Positions 37,834 through 48,388 are shown, counted from the first letter of the stretch. The stretch: DNA of 64,000 bases from Leptolyngbya sp. BL0902 (GCF_016403105.1 NZ_CP046155.1:3253906-3317905); one strand, 5' to 3'. The notes: generated by a model from the sequence alone, not told the origin. Program-made: numbers and translations.

Positions 37834-39054
37834 ATGTCGATCCAGTTTCTAGCTCAGCGGTTGCGATTTCAGCGGGTGCTCAAGCACCTGGGGGTGGTTG
37901 TCGCCTGCTATGCCTTCATTGCCATGGGCCTGGTGGAAGCCAGCCTAGGGGTGCTGCTGCCGTCGATTTTGGCGGCCTTTCAACTCACAACCGCCACGGT
38001 GACGCTGCTGTTTCTCAGTCAAATTAGCGGCTACCTAGTGGCGGCCTTGGGTAGCAGTTTGATCAGCCACAGGCTAGGGCTGGGGCGCATGGTGCTGCTG
38101 GCGGCTGGCCTGCTAACGGCAACCCTTGTGATCTATGCCACAACGCCGATGTGGGGGCTGATGGTGGCGGCGGGGATCTTCCTGGGGCTGGGGATTGGCC
38201 TGATGGACGCGGGCATCAACACCTACATGGTGCAGGATGCGGAGCGGGCCAACGGCATCGGTGCCCTGCACGGGTTCTATGGCGTTGGTGCCCTGGCTGG
38301 CCCAGCCCTAGCTACCACGTTGTTAGCCCTGGGCCTATCCTGGCGGCAGGTCTATGGAATGTTAGCCCTGTTGGTCAGCGGCCTGGTGGTACTGGTGCTG
38401 ATGGCGTTAGGACGGCGCTATCCCGGCCTCGGCAGAACGCCCACCGAAGAACACACCTCGGCCCTGCAATCCCTCGGTCAAGCCCTGCGATCCCCGATGG
38501 TGCTGCTGACGGGTCTGCTGTTGGGCCTCTATGTGGGGGTGGAAGCGGCCATTACCCACTGGGCCTTTATGGTGGAAACCGTGGCCCGTCAAACGCCGAC
38601 CCTGGTGGCAGGCTATGGGGTCAGCCTCTACTGGCTGGGGCTGACGGTAGGCCGCTTTGGGTTAAACATCCTCTTGCCCAGGGTGGGCGCGGTGAGGTTG
38701 ATCACCCTTTCCCTCGGCCTGCTGCTGGTGGGCCTGCTGACCTGGGGTCAAGGGTTGCATCCCTGGTTTAGCCTGCCGCTGGTGGGCGTCGCCCTCGCGG
38801 TGATTTTTCCCACCGTCATGTGGCTGATTCCCAAACGGGTTGCGCCTAGCCAAGTGCCCGCTGCCGTGGGGTTTGCCAGCAGTGCCGCCAGCCTGGGCGC
38901 GGCGATCATTCCCTCTGGCGTGGGCTGGGTGGCAAATGCCTGGGGGCTGGGCGTTGTGCCCTGGTTGATGTTGCCCCTGGCCGTTGCGATGCTCGTGCTC
39001 CATGTCGGATTGGGACGCCTGCCCCGCCCTAGCTCTGGGGAAGCCCCTACTTGA
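37834..39054 (+). CDS. MFS transporter
   Basis: 406-aa integral membrane protein with about 12 predicted helices. Layout as in major facilitator proteins: HRLGLGRM loop between helices 2 and 3, GLGIGLMDAGINTYMV and ALHGFYGVGALAGPAL in the N-half, and a second six-helix bundle after a central loop at about residues 205-225. GVGALAGP and the acidic Asp in helix 4 resemble the fucose/sugar-permease-like branch. Substrate unknown. It starts 58 bp after the IS element, so its original promoter may have been displaced. Confidence 0.82.
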   Translation: MSIQFLAQRLRFQRVLKHLGVVVACYAFIAMGLVEASLGVLLPSILAAFQLTTATVTLLFLSQISGYLVAALGSSLISHRLGLGRMVLLAAGLLTATLVIYATTPMWGLMVAAGIFLGLGIGLMDAGINTYMVQDAERANGIGALHGFYGVGALAGPALATTLLALGLSWRQVYGMLALLVSGLVVLVLMALGRRYPGLGRTPTEEHTSALQSLGQALRSPMVLLTGLLLGLYVGVEAAITHWAFMVETVARQTPTLVAGYGVSLYWLGLTVGRFGLNILLPRVGAVRLITLSLGLLLVGLLTWGQGLHPWFSLPLVGVALAVIFPTVMWLIPKRVAPSQVPAAVGFASSAASLGAAIIPSGVGWVANAWGLGVVPWLMLPLAVAMLVLHVGLGRLPRPSSGEAPT

Positions 39055-39295
39055 AAACTGAGGTCAGAATGACGGTGATGGTGGCGCTGGCGATGAGGGT
39101 AAAGGCCAACTGCACCACCCACTGGGTTCCTTTTTGGTAAGCGTCAAACTTATCGTTCGAGCGCTCCATCTCGCAGCTGAGGGCATCAAACCGCTTATCC
39201 ACGTCGGCGGTTAGTTTATCGACATCTAATGTGATCTGATCCAGCTTGTTAGCCAGGTCTCTTAGGGTGGGTTCGGGTTGGGGCTGGGTGGTCAT
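39047..39295 (-). CDS. Small coiled-coil protein with C-terminal membrane helix
   Basis: 82 aa: a heptad-rich helix (LANKLDQITLDVDKLTADVDKRFDAL) followed by one transmembrane segment (about residues 60-80). Shape resembles small phage/holin-associated or DUF-type coiled-coil membrane proteins; no specific family is claimed. Its last 8 bases overlap tail-to-tail with the MFS gene. Confidence 0.6.
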   Translation of the reverse strand: MTTQPQPEPTLRDLANKLDQITLDVDKLTADVDKRFDALSCEMERSNDKFDAYQKGTQWVVQLAFTLIASATITVILTSVFK

Positions 39296-39367
39296 GGCGC
39301 TAGAACCAAGGGGAGATGCTGATGTAGTCCCCGTATGGTCATTCTAGCTTTGATTTTCCCATTCCCC

Positions 39368-39399
39368 TTGACCCTACAGTTCGCTGTAGGCTTCACAAT
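39368..39399 (+). promoter_or_regulatory. MerR/CueR-type operator-promoter for copper genes
   Basis: TTGACC (39368-39373) is followed by a perfect dyad CCTACAG-TTCG-CTGTAGG (39373-39390) and a -10-like CACAAT (39394-39399). The spacer is 20 bp (19 if TCACAA is the -10), the over-long spacing typical of MerR-family activated promoters, with the dyad inside it. It lies about 100 bases upstream of the copper chaperone gene. The cognate regulator is not in this window. Confidence 0.55.
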
Positions 39400-39500
39400 G
39401 AGGTATGCACGATTGGGACATTGGTTTTCTGTCGGTGGGCGGTGCCCATCCTACGGGTGAGTCTCAGTCATGCCCCTAGTTTTAGTCTTGAGGTGTAGCG

Positions 39501-39695
39501 ATGACGTTGGATTTCAAAGTTCCTAACTTGGCCTGTTCCGCCTGTGTGGAGGCTGTGACCAAGGCGGTGAAGGCGGTGGATGATGGGGCCGAAGTGGCGG
39601 CAGATCCCAAAACGAAGGATGTCTCTGTGACCACCAGCGCCTCGGAAGCTGCGATTAAAGAGGCCATCGTGGCGGCTGGCTATACCGTCGCCTAG
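39501..39695 (+). CDS. Heavy-metal-associated domain protein (copper chaperone)
   Basis: 64-aa HMA domain, Atx1/CopZ-like, with the metal motif ACSAC (CxxC). ATG 39501 follows GAGGTG. It would bind Cu(I) in the cytosol and deliver it to the CPx-ATPase encoded 48 bases downstream. The usual Met before the CxxC (MxCxxC) is replaced by Leu-Ala, a small departure from the consensus. Confidence 0.88.
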   Translation: MTLDFKVPNLACSACVEAVTKAVKAVDDGAEVAADPKTKDVSVTTSASEAAIKEAIVAAGYTVA

Positions 39696-39743
39696 TCATA
39701 TCAGCCCTGTCCCTATTTGTAACCTTGTTTTAGGAGAGCCGCC

Positions 39744-42029
39744 ATGCTCACCCAATCGGCCCAAGTCGCCCAATCCACCACCCAAACCTTCAAGTTGCGG
39801 GGCATGAGTTGTGCCGCCTGTGCGGGCAATGTGGAAGGTGCGATTTTGGCGGTGCCGGGGGTGGAAGCCTGCAACGTGAACTTTGGGGCGGAGCAAGCCT
39901 CTGTCACCTACAATGCCCAAGCCGTCAGCGTTGCCGATATTCAGGCGGCGGTGGAAGCAGCGGGCTATGGTGCCCAACCCCTCAACGACAACGTGCTGGA
40001 TTTTGACGACGAGGCCGACCGTCGGGAGCGGGACACCGAGCGACGGCACCTGATGCGGAAGGCGGTATTTAGCCTGGTGATCGGGGCGATTTTAATCGTC
40101 GGTTCCCTGCCGATGATGACGGGAATTCCCATGCCCTTCATTCCGGCGTGGCTCCATGCGCCTTGGTTTCAGTTTGTGCTAACCACTCCGGTGATGGTGT
40201 GGGCGGGGCAGGCGTTTTTTATCAACGCCTGGAAAGCCCTGAAGCGTCGTACCGCCACAATGGATACCCTGGTGGCCGTGGGCACCGGAGCCGCCTACCT
40301 CTACTCGGTGGTGGTAATGCTGTTCCCTCAGCAATTCCACGGCCACGGCGACATGGTGGAGGTCTACTTTGAGGTGGCGGCGGTGATCATCGCCATGATT
40401 TTGCTGGGGAATCTGCTGGAAAATCGGGCCAAGGGCCAGACCTCCGAGGCGATTCGCAACCTGATTGGCCTGCAACCGAAGACGGCGCGGGTGGTGCGCG
40501 GGGGCCAAACGCTGGATATCCCCATTACCGAGGTGATGCTGGGGGATGTGGTGGTGGTGCGTCCGGGGGAAAAAATTCCCGTGGATGGCGAAATTTTGGA
40601 GGGCAGTTCCACCCTGGATGAGTCGATGGTGACGGGGGAAAGCGTCCCGGTGCAAAAGGGCGTGGGCGATGAGGTGATTGGGGCCACCCTCAACAAGACG
40701 GGTAGCTTCAAGTTTCGGGCCACCCGTGTCGGCAAGGATACCTTCCTGGCGCAGATTGTCACCCTGGTACAACAGGCCCAGGGGTCGAAGGCTCCCATTC
40801 AGCGGGTGGCCGACCGGGTGACGGCCTGGTTTGTGCCTGTGGTGATGGCCATTGCGGGGCTGACCCTGGCGGTGTGGCTGCTGGCCACGGGCGATCTCAC
40901 CATGGCGCTGACCACCACCGTGGGCGTACTGATTATCGCCTGCCCCTGTGCTTTGGGTTTGGCCACGCCGACCTCGATTATGGTGGGCACGGGCAAGGGG
41001 GCGGAACACGGCATTTTGATCAAAGGGGCCGACAGTTTGGAGTTAGCCCACCGCATTCAGACCATCGTGCTGGATAAAACCGGAACCATCACCCAGGGCA
41101 AACCCACGGTGACGGATTATGTGACGGTACGCGGTACGGCTAACGGCAACGAACTAGCGCTACTGCGGCTGGCGGCGTCCGTAGAGCAGTCTTCCGAACA
41201 TCCCCTAGCTGAAGCAGTGGTAGCCTATGCCGAATCCCAGCAAGTCCGGCTGACCGAGGCCCAAGACTTTGAAGCCATGGCCGGAAGCGGTGTCCAGGGT
41301 TCGGTGGAGGGCCATTGGGTACAGATCGGCACCCATCGCTGGCTGCGGGAATTGGGCATCGCCACGGAGGCGCTTCAGGAGGATTGGGAACGGCTGGAAT
41401 CCCAGGGGCGCACGGTGGTTTGGCTGGCGGTGGATGGCCAGGTGGAGGCAATCTTGGCCATCGCCGATGCGGTGAAGCCCTCCTCCGTCCACGCCATCAG
41501 CCTGTTGCAGCGGATGGGTTTGGAAGTAGTGATGCTGACCGGAGACAACCGCCGCACCGCCGAAGCCATCGCCCAGGAGGTCGGGATTACCCGCGTCATC
41601 GCCGAGGTACGTCCTGACCAAAAAGCCTCGGTGATCCAGGACTTGCAGCGGGAACAGAAAATCGTGGCCATGGTGGGCGACGGCATCAACGACGCCCCCG
41701 CCCTGGCCCAGGCCGATGTGGGCATGGCCATCGGCACCGGAACCGATGTGGCCATTGCTGCCAGCGACATCACCCTGATCTCCGGCGACCTCCACGGCAT
41801 CGTCACCGCCATTCAGCTTTCGCGGGCCACCCTGCGGAACATTCGCCAAAACCTGTTCTTCGCCTTCATCTACAACGTGCTGGGCATTCCCATTGCAGCG
41901 GGGGTGCTCTATCCCCTGGTGGGCTGGCTGCTGAACCCGATCATTGCCGGGGTGGCCATGGCCTTTAGCTCGGTATCCGTGGTCAGCAACGCCCTGCGTT
42001 TGCGGAAATTCAAACCCCGCCTCTCCTAA
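39744..42029 (+). CDS. copA: Copper-translocating P1B-type ATPase
   Basis: 761-aa membrane ATPase. N-terminal HMA domain with MSCAAC (residues about 21-26), eight predicted helices, actuator TGES, CPC metal site in IACPCALG (about residue 400), phosphorylation DKTGT (about 442), SEHPL, and GDGINDAP. Moves Cu(I) out of the cytosol or into thylakoids; cyanobacterial paralogues are called CopA, PacS and CtaA, and sequence alone does not settle which. Probably co-transcribed with the upstream chaperone. Confidence 0.93.
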   Translation: MLTQSAQVAQSTTQTFKLRGMSCAACAGNVEGAILAVPGVEACNVNFGAEQASVTYNAQAVSVADIQAAVEAAGYGAQPLNDNVLDFDDEADRRERDTERRHLMRKAVFSLVIGAILIVGSLPMMTGIPMPFIPAWLHAPWFQFVLTTPVMVWAGQAFFINAWKALKRRTATMDTLVAVGTGAAYLYSVVVMLFPQQFHGHGDMVEVYFEVAAVIIAMILLGNLLENRAKGQTSEAIRNLIGLQPKTARVVRGGQTLDIPITEVMLGDVVVVRPGEKIPVDGEILEGSSTLDESMVTGESVPVQKGVGDEVIGATLNKTGSFKFRATRVGKDTFLAQIVTLVQQAQGSKAPIQRVADRVTAWFVPVVMAIAGLTLAVWLLATGDLTMALTTTVGVLIIACPCALGLATPTSIMVGTGKGAEHGILIKGADSLELAHRIQTIVLDKTGTITQGKPTVTDYVTVRGTANGNELALLRLAASVEQSSEHPLAEAVVAYAESQQVRLTEAQDFEAMAGSGVQGSVEGHWVQIGTHRWLRELGIATEALQEDWERLESQGRTVVWLAVDGQVEAILAIADAVKPSSVHAISLLQRMGLEVVMLTGDNRRTAEAIAQEVGITRVIAEVRPDQKASVIQDLQREQKIVAMVGDGINDAPALAQADVGMAIGTGTDVAIAASDITLISGDLHGIVTAIQLSRATLRNIRQNLFFAFIYNVLGIPIAAGVLYPLVGWLLNPIIAGVAMAFSSVSVVSNALRLRKFKPRLS

Positions 42030-42065
42030 TGCGATAATCCCAATGGCCCACCCAGCCCCCTGTAG

Positions 42066-42084
42066 GGGCGAGATCCCCTCGCCC
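42066..42084. repeat. GGGCGAG-ATCCC-CTCGCCC hairpin
   Basis: Perfect 7-bp arms at 42066-42072 and 42078-42084, between copA and pheA. Resembles the TGTAGGGGCGAGATCCCCTCGCC intergenic repeat frequent in cyanobacterial genomes. May act as a weak terminator for copA, but no T-tract follows. Confidence 0.55.
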
Positions 42085-42107
42085 TGCCCCACCCCTTTTT
42101 GCCGCCT

Positions 42108-43013
42108 ATGACGCTCACCCTTGCCTACCTCGGCCCCGAAGGCACCTACTCTCAGCTTGCCGCCCTGGCCTACAGCCTCGAACTCGAACAGCAGCGCCAG
42201 GAATCGGTGACGTTGCGGGCCTTTCCCAGCATCCCCAAAGCTATGCAGGCCACGGCCACCGGGGAAACCACGCTCACCATTGTTCCGGTAGAAAACTCCA
42301 TTGAAGGCGGCGTCACCACCACCCTCGATACCCTTTGGCGGCTAGAGATGCTGCGGGTTCACCGTGCTTTGGTGATGCCCATCCGCCACGGCTTTCTGTC
42401 CTACGCCTCTGGCTTAGACCACATTCAGACCGTCTATTCCCACCCCCAAGCCCTGTCTCAGTGCCAAAACTGGCTAGAACAACAGGTGCCCCAGGCCACC
42501 CTCGTCCCCACCAGTTCCACCACCGAAGCCCTTCAGCATTTAGCTGATAATCCCATCATCGCCGCCATCGCCTCGGAATGGGCCGCCGAACTCTACGACC
42601 TGCCCATCCTCGCCCACGACATCAACGATCTCGCCGACAACTGCACCAAGTTCTGGGTGCTCGGCCCACCGGATAGCATCGTTGCCCCCGCCAGCGGCAC
42701 CTATACTTCCCTGGCCTTCACCCTACCCGTCAATGCTCCAGGGGCTTTGCTGAAGCCCCTGCAAGTTTTTTCTCACCATGCCATCAACCTCAGCCGCATC
42801 GAGTCCCGTCCGGCCAAACGGGCGTTGGGCGACTACCTCTTTTTCGCTGATCTAGAAGCCGACTGTCACCAAGACAAAACGCTCCAAGCTATTCAAGAAC
42901 TTGCCCAATGCACGGAGCAACTGATGGATTTTGGCAGCTACGACCTGGTGATGGTGAACAGCAGCCTCTCTGAAGCCAAGGCCAAACATCGCCGCACGCT
43001 GTCAGCACCTTGA
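42108..43013 (+). CDS. pheA: Prephenate dehydratase
   Basis: 302-aa enzyme converting prephenate to phenylpyruvate in phenylalanine synthesis. Catalytic part with YLGPEGTYS, VPVENSIEGGV and the DNCTKFWVL region (Thr-Lys-Phe type), then an ACT regulatory domain with GALLKPL and SRIESRP, the Phe-binding motifs. Begins at ATG 42108. No chorismate mutase domain, as usual in cyanobacteria. Confidence 0.95.
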   Translation: MTLTLAYLGPEGTYSQLAALAYSLELEQQRQESVTLRAFPSIPKAMQATATGETTLTIVPVENSIEGGVTTTLDTLWRLEMLRVHRALVMPIRHGFLSYASGLDHIQTVYSHPQALSQCQNWLEQQVPQATLVPTSSTTEALQHLADNPIIAAIASEWAAELYDLPILAHDINDLADNCTKFWVLGPPDSIVAPASGTYTSLAFTLPVNAPGALLKPLQVFSHHAINLSRIESRPAKRALGDYLFFADLEADCHQDKTLQAIQELAQCTEQLMDFGSYDLVMVNSSLSEAKAKHRRTLSAP

Positions 43014-43090
43014 TAGAGTGCTTTGATGGAGTGTCTTGATGGAGATCCACTGATGCGCTAGGCATCTTGCCAAAGTTTGGCGCTGAAAAA

Positions 43091-43996
43091 TTACGACCAA
43101 CGGTGGCTGAAGTAAAGCTGAAGACGCTTACCCGCCTTGAGGTAGCGCAGGGCAAGATACGTGACATAGCAATCCAACTTACGTCGCCAGCCGGGGATGG
43201 TCGGGTCTTTCATACAAGCGACGGCATAGCGCAGGGAGGGCTTGAACTCTGGCAGCACCCCCGCCAAAAAGGCCGTCAGGGCTTGATCGTTGGTCTGGCT
43301 CAACTCGTGATCGCCGACGGTGACGCGCAGAACCTTACGGCGCAACTCGCCAAAGCTATGGCGGGCGGGATGATCAATCACCACATCATCAGCGTAGAGC
43401 GAGGGATAGCCAGCGGCAAACACCCGTTCTCCCCACTCCCGATCTCCGCCAGAATAGAGGCGGCTGTTGAACAACCCAACGGCCTCAAACCGGGATTTGA
43501 AGGTGAACAGGTTGGCGGTGGCCCCAAAGTGGTATTCCTCGGCGTAGGTTTTTTGCTGGAGAAAATGGCGACTGTCGTAGAGTTCAGCTGCCGTGGGGGC
43601 GTCAGGATTTTGGAAGAAAAAGCGAATCTGTCCGGCCACAAAGCCGCAGTCGGGATGGCGACGAAGCCAGTCTGCCCCTCGCTCTAGCCAGGTAGCCGCT
43701 GGGAGACAATCGGCATCGGTAAAGGCGATAATCGAGCCCTTCGCCAACCCTAGACCATGGTTACGCGCCGCATAGGAACCCCGCTGCGGCTCATGGGCCA
43801 GCACAACCCACGGAAATTGTGCCGCCAATGGGGGCAGGTTGGGATCCGGCGTGGGGCTGTTGTCCACCACAATCACCTCGTAGCGATCCTGGGGATAGGT
43901 CTGTTGCGCCAGCGCTTGCAGGCAAGGCTTCAGACAATCCGCGTCGTTAAACACAGGAATGATGACGGAAATCAACGGATGGGTCTCGTTCACCAT
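43091..43996 (-). CDS. Glycosyltransferase family 2
   Basis: 301-aa GT-A enzyme. N-terminal ISVIIPVFND, nucleotide-sugar region VVDNSPTPD, metal-binding DAD in FTDADC, and GGDREWGER as acceptor/catalytic segment. C-terminal hydrophobic helices are short. Downstream of a flippase gene on the same strand (28 bp gap), so both probably act in export or assembly of a surface polysaccharide. Confidence 0.88.
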   Translation of the reverse strand: MVNETHPLISVIIPVFNDADCLKPCLQALAQQTYPQDRYEVIVVDNSPTPDPNLPPLAAQFPWVVLAHEPQRGSYAARNHGLGLAKGSIIAFTDADCLPAATWLERGADWLRRHPDCGFVAGQIRFFFQNPDAPTAAELYDSRHFLQQKTYAEEYHFGATANLFTFKSRFEAVGLFNSRLYSGGDREWGERVFAAGYPSLYADDVVIDHPARHSFGELRRKVLRVTVGDHELSQTNDQALTAFLAGVLPEFKPSLRYAVACMKDPTIPGWRRKLDCYVTYLALRYLKAGKRLQLYFSHRWS

Positions 43997-44024
43997 GGTG
44001 CTTCGTTGCAGAGGGCAGGATTTA

Positions 44025-45599
44025 TTAGGGCTTGCGTTTAAGGTCTTGGGTGACTTGGAGGAGCTCCACCAGGGTTTTTCTCCCGCCCGGAATCGTCAGC
44101 CACAGGGCCAAATATAGGCCACCGTAGAGCAGAGCCTCTAGCCCTAAATTCAGCCAGGGGGGAAGGGGTAGCGCAACCGAACGGTTGAAACCGACCAGCA
44201 GAGCCGCCGCGCCCAAGGCGGCAAAACCCGGTTTCGCCAAAGTTTGCAGCAATTCCACCGGGCTGAGGTGGGTGCCTCGATAACAGTAGACCACCTCAAT
44301 CGCCAGCAAAATCGGCTGGAGGACACCGTAGGCCGCAGCCACCCCCACCGCCCCCCAGCGCACACTCACCAGAAAAGTGATGACGTTGATGCCAGAGGAA
44401 AAAATACCCCAGCGAAACTGACGATCCACTCGCCCTAGGGATTGGTAGACCCAACCCATGGAAATGGTAAAGGTGGCCACAAAGGCCGCAGGCATGAGGA
44501 ACTGGAAAATGGGCACCACCCCCATCCAGGTTTGCCCTAGCAAGAGCTCAATCACCTGTTCTGCCGTGGCAAACAGAAAGGCCACTAGGGGCATCCCTAG
44601 GGTGGTGATGCCCAACACCGCCTTAAAGTAAACCCGGCGGTAGCGTTCTGGATCCTGCTGCAACCGACTCAGGGTTGACAGCACCACGCTATACACCGGG
44701 CCGTTAATCTGGTTGATGGGCAACAGCAGCAGTTGGTATGCCTTGCTGTAGAGGCCCAACTCCCCTGCTCCCCACACCCGACCAATCAGGACATTGTCAA
44801 AATTGCGGGAAAAATAGTTCAAGCCACGAAACCCGGTGAGGTTGCCGCCAAAACTCAGCATCGGCCATAGGTCTGGCGTCCAGCGAGGGACACCGGGTTT
44901 CCAGCGGCAGGCTAGCCAAGCCCCCAGTACATAGACTAGGGCACTGGCCAACTGCATATAAACCAGCGCCCAATAGCCCGCCCCATAGAAAGCCGTCCCC
45001 TGGGCAATCAGTACCCCCACCAGCAAGGCCGCGATTTCGATTTTGGCCAGTACCGCAAAGGCCATTTGCCGCCGCAGCAGGGCTTGGTGCTGTACCGCTA
45101 ACCCGCTAAAGATAAAGGTTGTCGCTAGGACTAAGGTAATCGAAATCAGGCGGGGCTCTCGGTAAAACCAGGCGACCACCGGAGCCAGCAGCGCCACCAC
45201 AAGGGCAATGCCCAAGCTAAACCCCACATTGATCCAAAACAGGGTACTCACCTGGCGATGGGTAATCTCCTCCTGCTGGATCGTGGCCTCGGCTAACCCT
45301 AAATCTTTGAAAAGCTGAACAAACCCCGTCACCACCGTCACCATGCCAATTAGGCCGTAGTCATCGGGAGACAGCAGACGGGCCAAAATGACCGTAGACC
45401 CCATGGTGATGACAAACTTCAACCCCTGGGCAGAAATGGTGACGGCACTGCTGCGAACCGTGCGCGTCCGCAATTCCTCCGTCAGGTGATCCGTCCGAAA
45501 AAACGCTTGGTTAGGATCAGAAGCTTGACGCTCAGAATCTTGGGGGGGCTCAGGGGGCATCAACGGCAAAATCCTCCGGTTAGCAACGCTAAAACCCAT
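44025..45599 (-). CDS. Wzx-like polysaccharide flippase (MOP superfamily)
   Basis: 524-aa membrane protein with about 12-14 helices. PST-type features: SSAVTISAQGLKFVITMGSTVILARLLSPDDYGLIGMV near the first helices, FKDLGLAEATIQ, YFSRNFDNVLIGRVWGAGELGLYSKAY. Likely flips a lipid-linked oligosaccharide or exports a sugar polymer. ATG 45599 used; ATG 45560 is possible. Operon-like with the GT2 gene downstream. Confidence 0.85.
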   Translation of the reverse strand: MGFSVANRRILPLMPPEPPQDSERQASDPNQAFFRTDHLTEELRTRTVRSSAVTISAQGLKFVITMGSTVILARLLSPDDYGLIGMVTVVTGFVQLFKDLGLAEATIQQEEITHRQVSTLFWINVGFSLGIALVVALLAPVVAWFYREPRLISITLVLATTFIFSGLAVQHQALLRRQMAFAVLAKIEIAALLVGVLIAQGTAFYGAGYWALVYMQLASALVYVLGAWLACRWKPGVPRWTPDLWPMLSFGGNLTGFRGLNYFSRNFDNVLIGRVWGAGELGLYSKAYQLLLLPINQINGPVYSVVLSTLSRLQQDPERYRRVYFKAVLGITTLGMPLVAFLFATAEQVIELLLGQTWMGVVPIFQFLMPAAFVATFTISMGWVYQSLGRVDRQFRWGIFSSGINVITFLVSVRWGAVGVAAAYGVLQPILLAIEVVYCYRGTHLSPVELLQTLAKPGFAALGAAALLVGFNRSVALPLPPWLNLGLEALLYGGLYLALWLTIPGGRKTLVELLQVTQDLKRKP

Positions 45600-45720
45600 C
45601 CCCTGCTATCGGGGGAAGTAGGCCCAAGAGCGACGCCCTAAGGTTGCGGGTCACAAACACCTGTTCATCATGCCACGTTCCGAACAGGGACGACGGAGCA
45701 CAGCCCCCGACCCGTGACTA

Positions 45721-46362
45721 TCACTCCAAGACTTCTTTTAGGGCCGTACGAGCCGCCAGGTGATTGCGCGTGGAGGTCAAAATCTCGGCTTCTCGTTCTA
45801 GTCGAGCCTCTGTGTCATCCATTTCCAGCAAAGACTGCTGCTCTAAAGCCACCCCGTAGAGGTTGCTCGCTACCCAATAGGAGAGTTCGCGGGGCAGGGT
45901 TGGAATGTTGTCAGGAATCTCAAGGTCTTGGCTGGTTAACTTCGCCGACAGACGTACAACGTCCCGGAGCAGGCGATCTACTTCTGAAGCCAAGGGAGCC
46001 AAATTCTGATCGGTTGGCTTATCCTCAAGCCATTCTACAAGCCCAACCCGGTAGGGCTTTTCTCGAACATAGTTCAACACACGGAAGCGCTGCTGCCCAA
46101 TCGTCAAGATTTTCATGCGATCATCGGGTAGGCGCTGGTAATGCAAAATCTCGGCGCAGCAACCCACCTGGGCAGGCTCCCCAGTAGTTGGATCCAGCAT
46201 CAGTACACCGAACCGCCGATCCCCCTGGAGCAGCGTATTCATCATGATCCGATAGCGAAACTCAAAAATATGCAGGGGCAGATGCCGTCCTGGAAACAGC
46301 ACTAGTTCTGGTAGCGGAAATAGTGGTAGCTCTCGAACTGAAATTGATTCAGAGAATGCCAT
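45721..46362 (-). CDS. Lon N-terminal substrate-binding domain protein
   Basis: 213-aa protein consisting of a Lon-N (PUA-like) domain without the ATPase or protease parts: RELPLFPLPELVLFPGRHLPLHIFEFRYR, GVLMLDPTTG, VGCCAEILHYQ. Cyanobacteria carry this stand-alone protein next to the str operon. Substrate-recognition role inferred from the Lon domain. Confidence 0.9.
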   Translation of the reverse strand: MAFSESISVRELPLFPLPELVLFPGRHLPLHIFEFRYRIMMNTLLQGDRRFGVLMLDPTTGEPAQVGCCAEILHYQRLPDDRMKILTIGQQRFRVLNYVREKPYRVGLVEWLEDKPTDQNLAPLASEVDRLLRDVVRLSAKLTSQDLEIPDNIPTLPRELSYWVASNLYGVALEQQSLLEMDDTEARLEREAEILTSTRNHLAARTALKEVLE

Positions 46363-46437
46363 GAACGCCCCTATGGATCACAATGCCTCCCTACTTAGCG
46401 TCGCCCGATGCAGCGCCACCGCATCGCAACACTTCGT

Positions 46438-46465
46438 AATATACATTTCCCACATTTTAGCTTAA
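46438..46465 (-). promoter_or_regulatory. Candidate promoter of the Lon-N gene
   Basis: On the minus strand TTAAGC (46460-46465) and TATATT (46438-46443), 16-bp spacer, about 75 bases upstream of the ATG. The rest of the 346-base gap 46363-46708 holds no gene; it separates this gene from rpsJ. Confidence 0.4.
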
Positions 46466-46708
46466 CTTCCCAAGGGAATGCGACTCCTCGAGGGAGAGCG
46501 TTTTCCAAGCCCCGGTCAGTGCCCATGACTAGGCCATAAAATCAAGTTGACTGAGGAGAAGTTCATGGATAGGCGACACCCTTTGCCCCCAGAAACAGGC
46601 TTCTAGGAAAACCAAGGGATGATTCATACATGAGATTCTGATAGCTAGAACTGGGCTTCAATGTGTCCTTGCCGCCCAGTTTCTAGGCTTGAGAAGCAGA
46701 GGCAGGAT

Positions 46709-47026
46709 CTACAGCTTCACTTCAATATCAACTCCGGCGGGCAAATCCAGCTTCATCAGCGCGTCAATGGTTTTAGAAGAAGGCTGGTAAATATCGATGA
46801 TGCGGCGGTGGGTGCGGCTTTCAAAATGCTCGCGAGAATCTTTATCCACGTGGGGCGAACGAAGCACGCAGTAAATACGACGCTTTGTCGGAAGGGGAAT
46901 AGGGCCAACAGCCGTAGCGTTAGTGCGGTTGGCGGTGTCTACAATTTTTTCGCAGGAGGTATCGAGCAATCTGCGGTCAAAGGCTTTTAGGCGAATGCGA
47001 ATTTTCTGCTGTTGAATAGTGGCCAT
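46709..47026 (-). CDS. rpsJ: 30S ribosomal protein S10
   Basis: 105 aa, S10 family ([37 protein letters not shown]). ATG 47026 was chosen over an upstream in-frame start because it gives the canonical N-terminus. Its location after tuf is the standard cyanobacterial arrangement, in contrast to the S10 operon of E. coli. Confidence 0.97.
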   Translation of the reverse strand: MATIQQQKIRIRLKAFDRRLLDTSCEKIVDTANRTNATAVGPIPLPTKRRIYCVLRSPHVDKDSREHFESRTHRRIIDIYQPSSKTIDALMKLDLPAGVDIEVKL

Positions 47027-47134
47027 AGGGCTAACTCCAATTAAATTGTCAAGGTTCAACAAAAAGAGAAATCAGAAAAAGCAAGGACAGGGAGATATAC
47101 CTGCCCTTGCCTTTCAACGGTAGAGCCCTAGGGC

Positions 47135-48364
47135 CTACTTGATGATTTTGGACACAACACCAGCGCCCACGGTGCGGCCACCTTCGCGAATAGCAAAGCG
47201 CATGTTGGGCTCAATAGCAACGGGGTTGATCAGCTCTACGGTCATCTTGATGCGATCACCGGGCATCACCATTTCAGCGGCACCACCGTCATCGGAGGTA
47301 AACGCTTTGATGCTGCCAGTTACGTCGGTTGTACGCACGTAGAACTGGGGCTTGTAGCCAGGGAAGAAGGGAGTCTTACGTCCGCCTTCTTTTTCAGCCA
47401 AGATGTAGACTTCTCCCTCGAACTCGGTGTGGGGAGTAATGCTGCCGGGCTTGGCTAGCACCATGCCCCGCTCCACATCTTCCTTCTGGATACCCCGCAG
47501 CAGCAGGCCAGCGTTATCACCGGCTTGGCCTTGGTCGAGGCTCTTCTTGAACATTTCGATCCCCGTGACCGTCGTGTTGCGAGTGTCGCGGATACCCACC
47601 AGTTCAACCACATCGCCAACCTTGACCACCCCGCGCTCGATCCGTCCGGTTGCCACGGTACCCCGACCGGTGATGGAGAAGACGTCTTCAACCGCCATCA
47701 GGAAGGGCTTATCGACATCGCGCTCGGGGGTGGGGATGTACTCGTCTACGGAGTCCATCAGGGCCAGGATTTTGTCCACCCACTTGTCTTCACCGCGCTT
47801 GATGCTGGGGTTCGCGGTCAGAGCTTCCACCGCTTGCAGCGCAGAGCCAGAGGTGATGGGCAGATCATCGCCAGGGAACTCATAGGAGCTGAGCAGTTCG
47901 CGCACTTCCAGCTCTACCAGTTCCAGCAGTTCTTCATCGTCCACCATGTCCTGCTTGTTGAGGAACACCACCAGGCTAGGTACACCCACCTGACGGGCTA
48001 GGAGGATGTGCTCCCGGGTTTGGGGCATGGGGCCATCAGCCGCAGAGCACACCAGGATAGCACCGTCCATCTGGGCCGCACCGGTGATCATGTTCTTCAC
48101 GTAGTCAGCGTGACCGGGGCAATCTACGTGGGCATAGTGACGGGTTGCCGTTTCATACTCCACGTGGGCGGTGTTGATGGTAATCCCACGAGCTTTTTCC
48201 TCGGGGGCGGCATCAATCTCATCGTACTTGCGAGCTTTAGCAGAACCAGCCGCCGCTAGAGCCATGGTGATTGCCGCCGTGAGGGTGGTTTTGCCATGGT
48301 CAACGTGGCCGATGGTGCCAATGTTAACGTGCGGTTTAGTCCGTTCAAACTTTTCGCGTGCCAT
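47135..48364 (-). CDS. tuf: Elongation factor Tu
   Basis: 409-aa GTPase that brings aminoacyl-tRNA to the ribosome. [20 protein letters not shown] and NKQD motifs are present; domains 2 and 3 complete ([20 protein letters not shown] region). 24 bases after fusA. Confidence 0.98.
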   Translation of the reverse strand: MAREKFERTKPHVNIGTIGHVDHGKTTLTAAITMALAAAGSAKARKYDEIDAAPEEKARGITINTAHVEYETATRHYAHVDCPGHADYVKNMITGAAQMDGAILVCSAADGPMPQTREHILLARQVGVPSLVVFLNKQDMVDDEELLELVELEVRELLSSYEFPGDDLPITSGSALQAVEALTANPSIKRGEDKWVDKILALMDSVDEYIPTPERDVDKPFLMAVEDVFSITGRGTVATGRIERGVVKVGDVVELVGIRDTRNTTVTGIEMFKKSLDQGQAGDNAGLLLRGIQKEDVERGMVLAKPGSITPHTEFEGEVYILAEKEGGRKTPFFPGYKPQFYVRTTDVTGSIKAFTSDDGGAAEMVMPGDRIKMTVELINPVAIEPNMRFAIREGGRTVGAGVVSKIIK

Positions 48365-48388
48365 TTACGTTACGTGTCCTTTCTTTTT

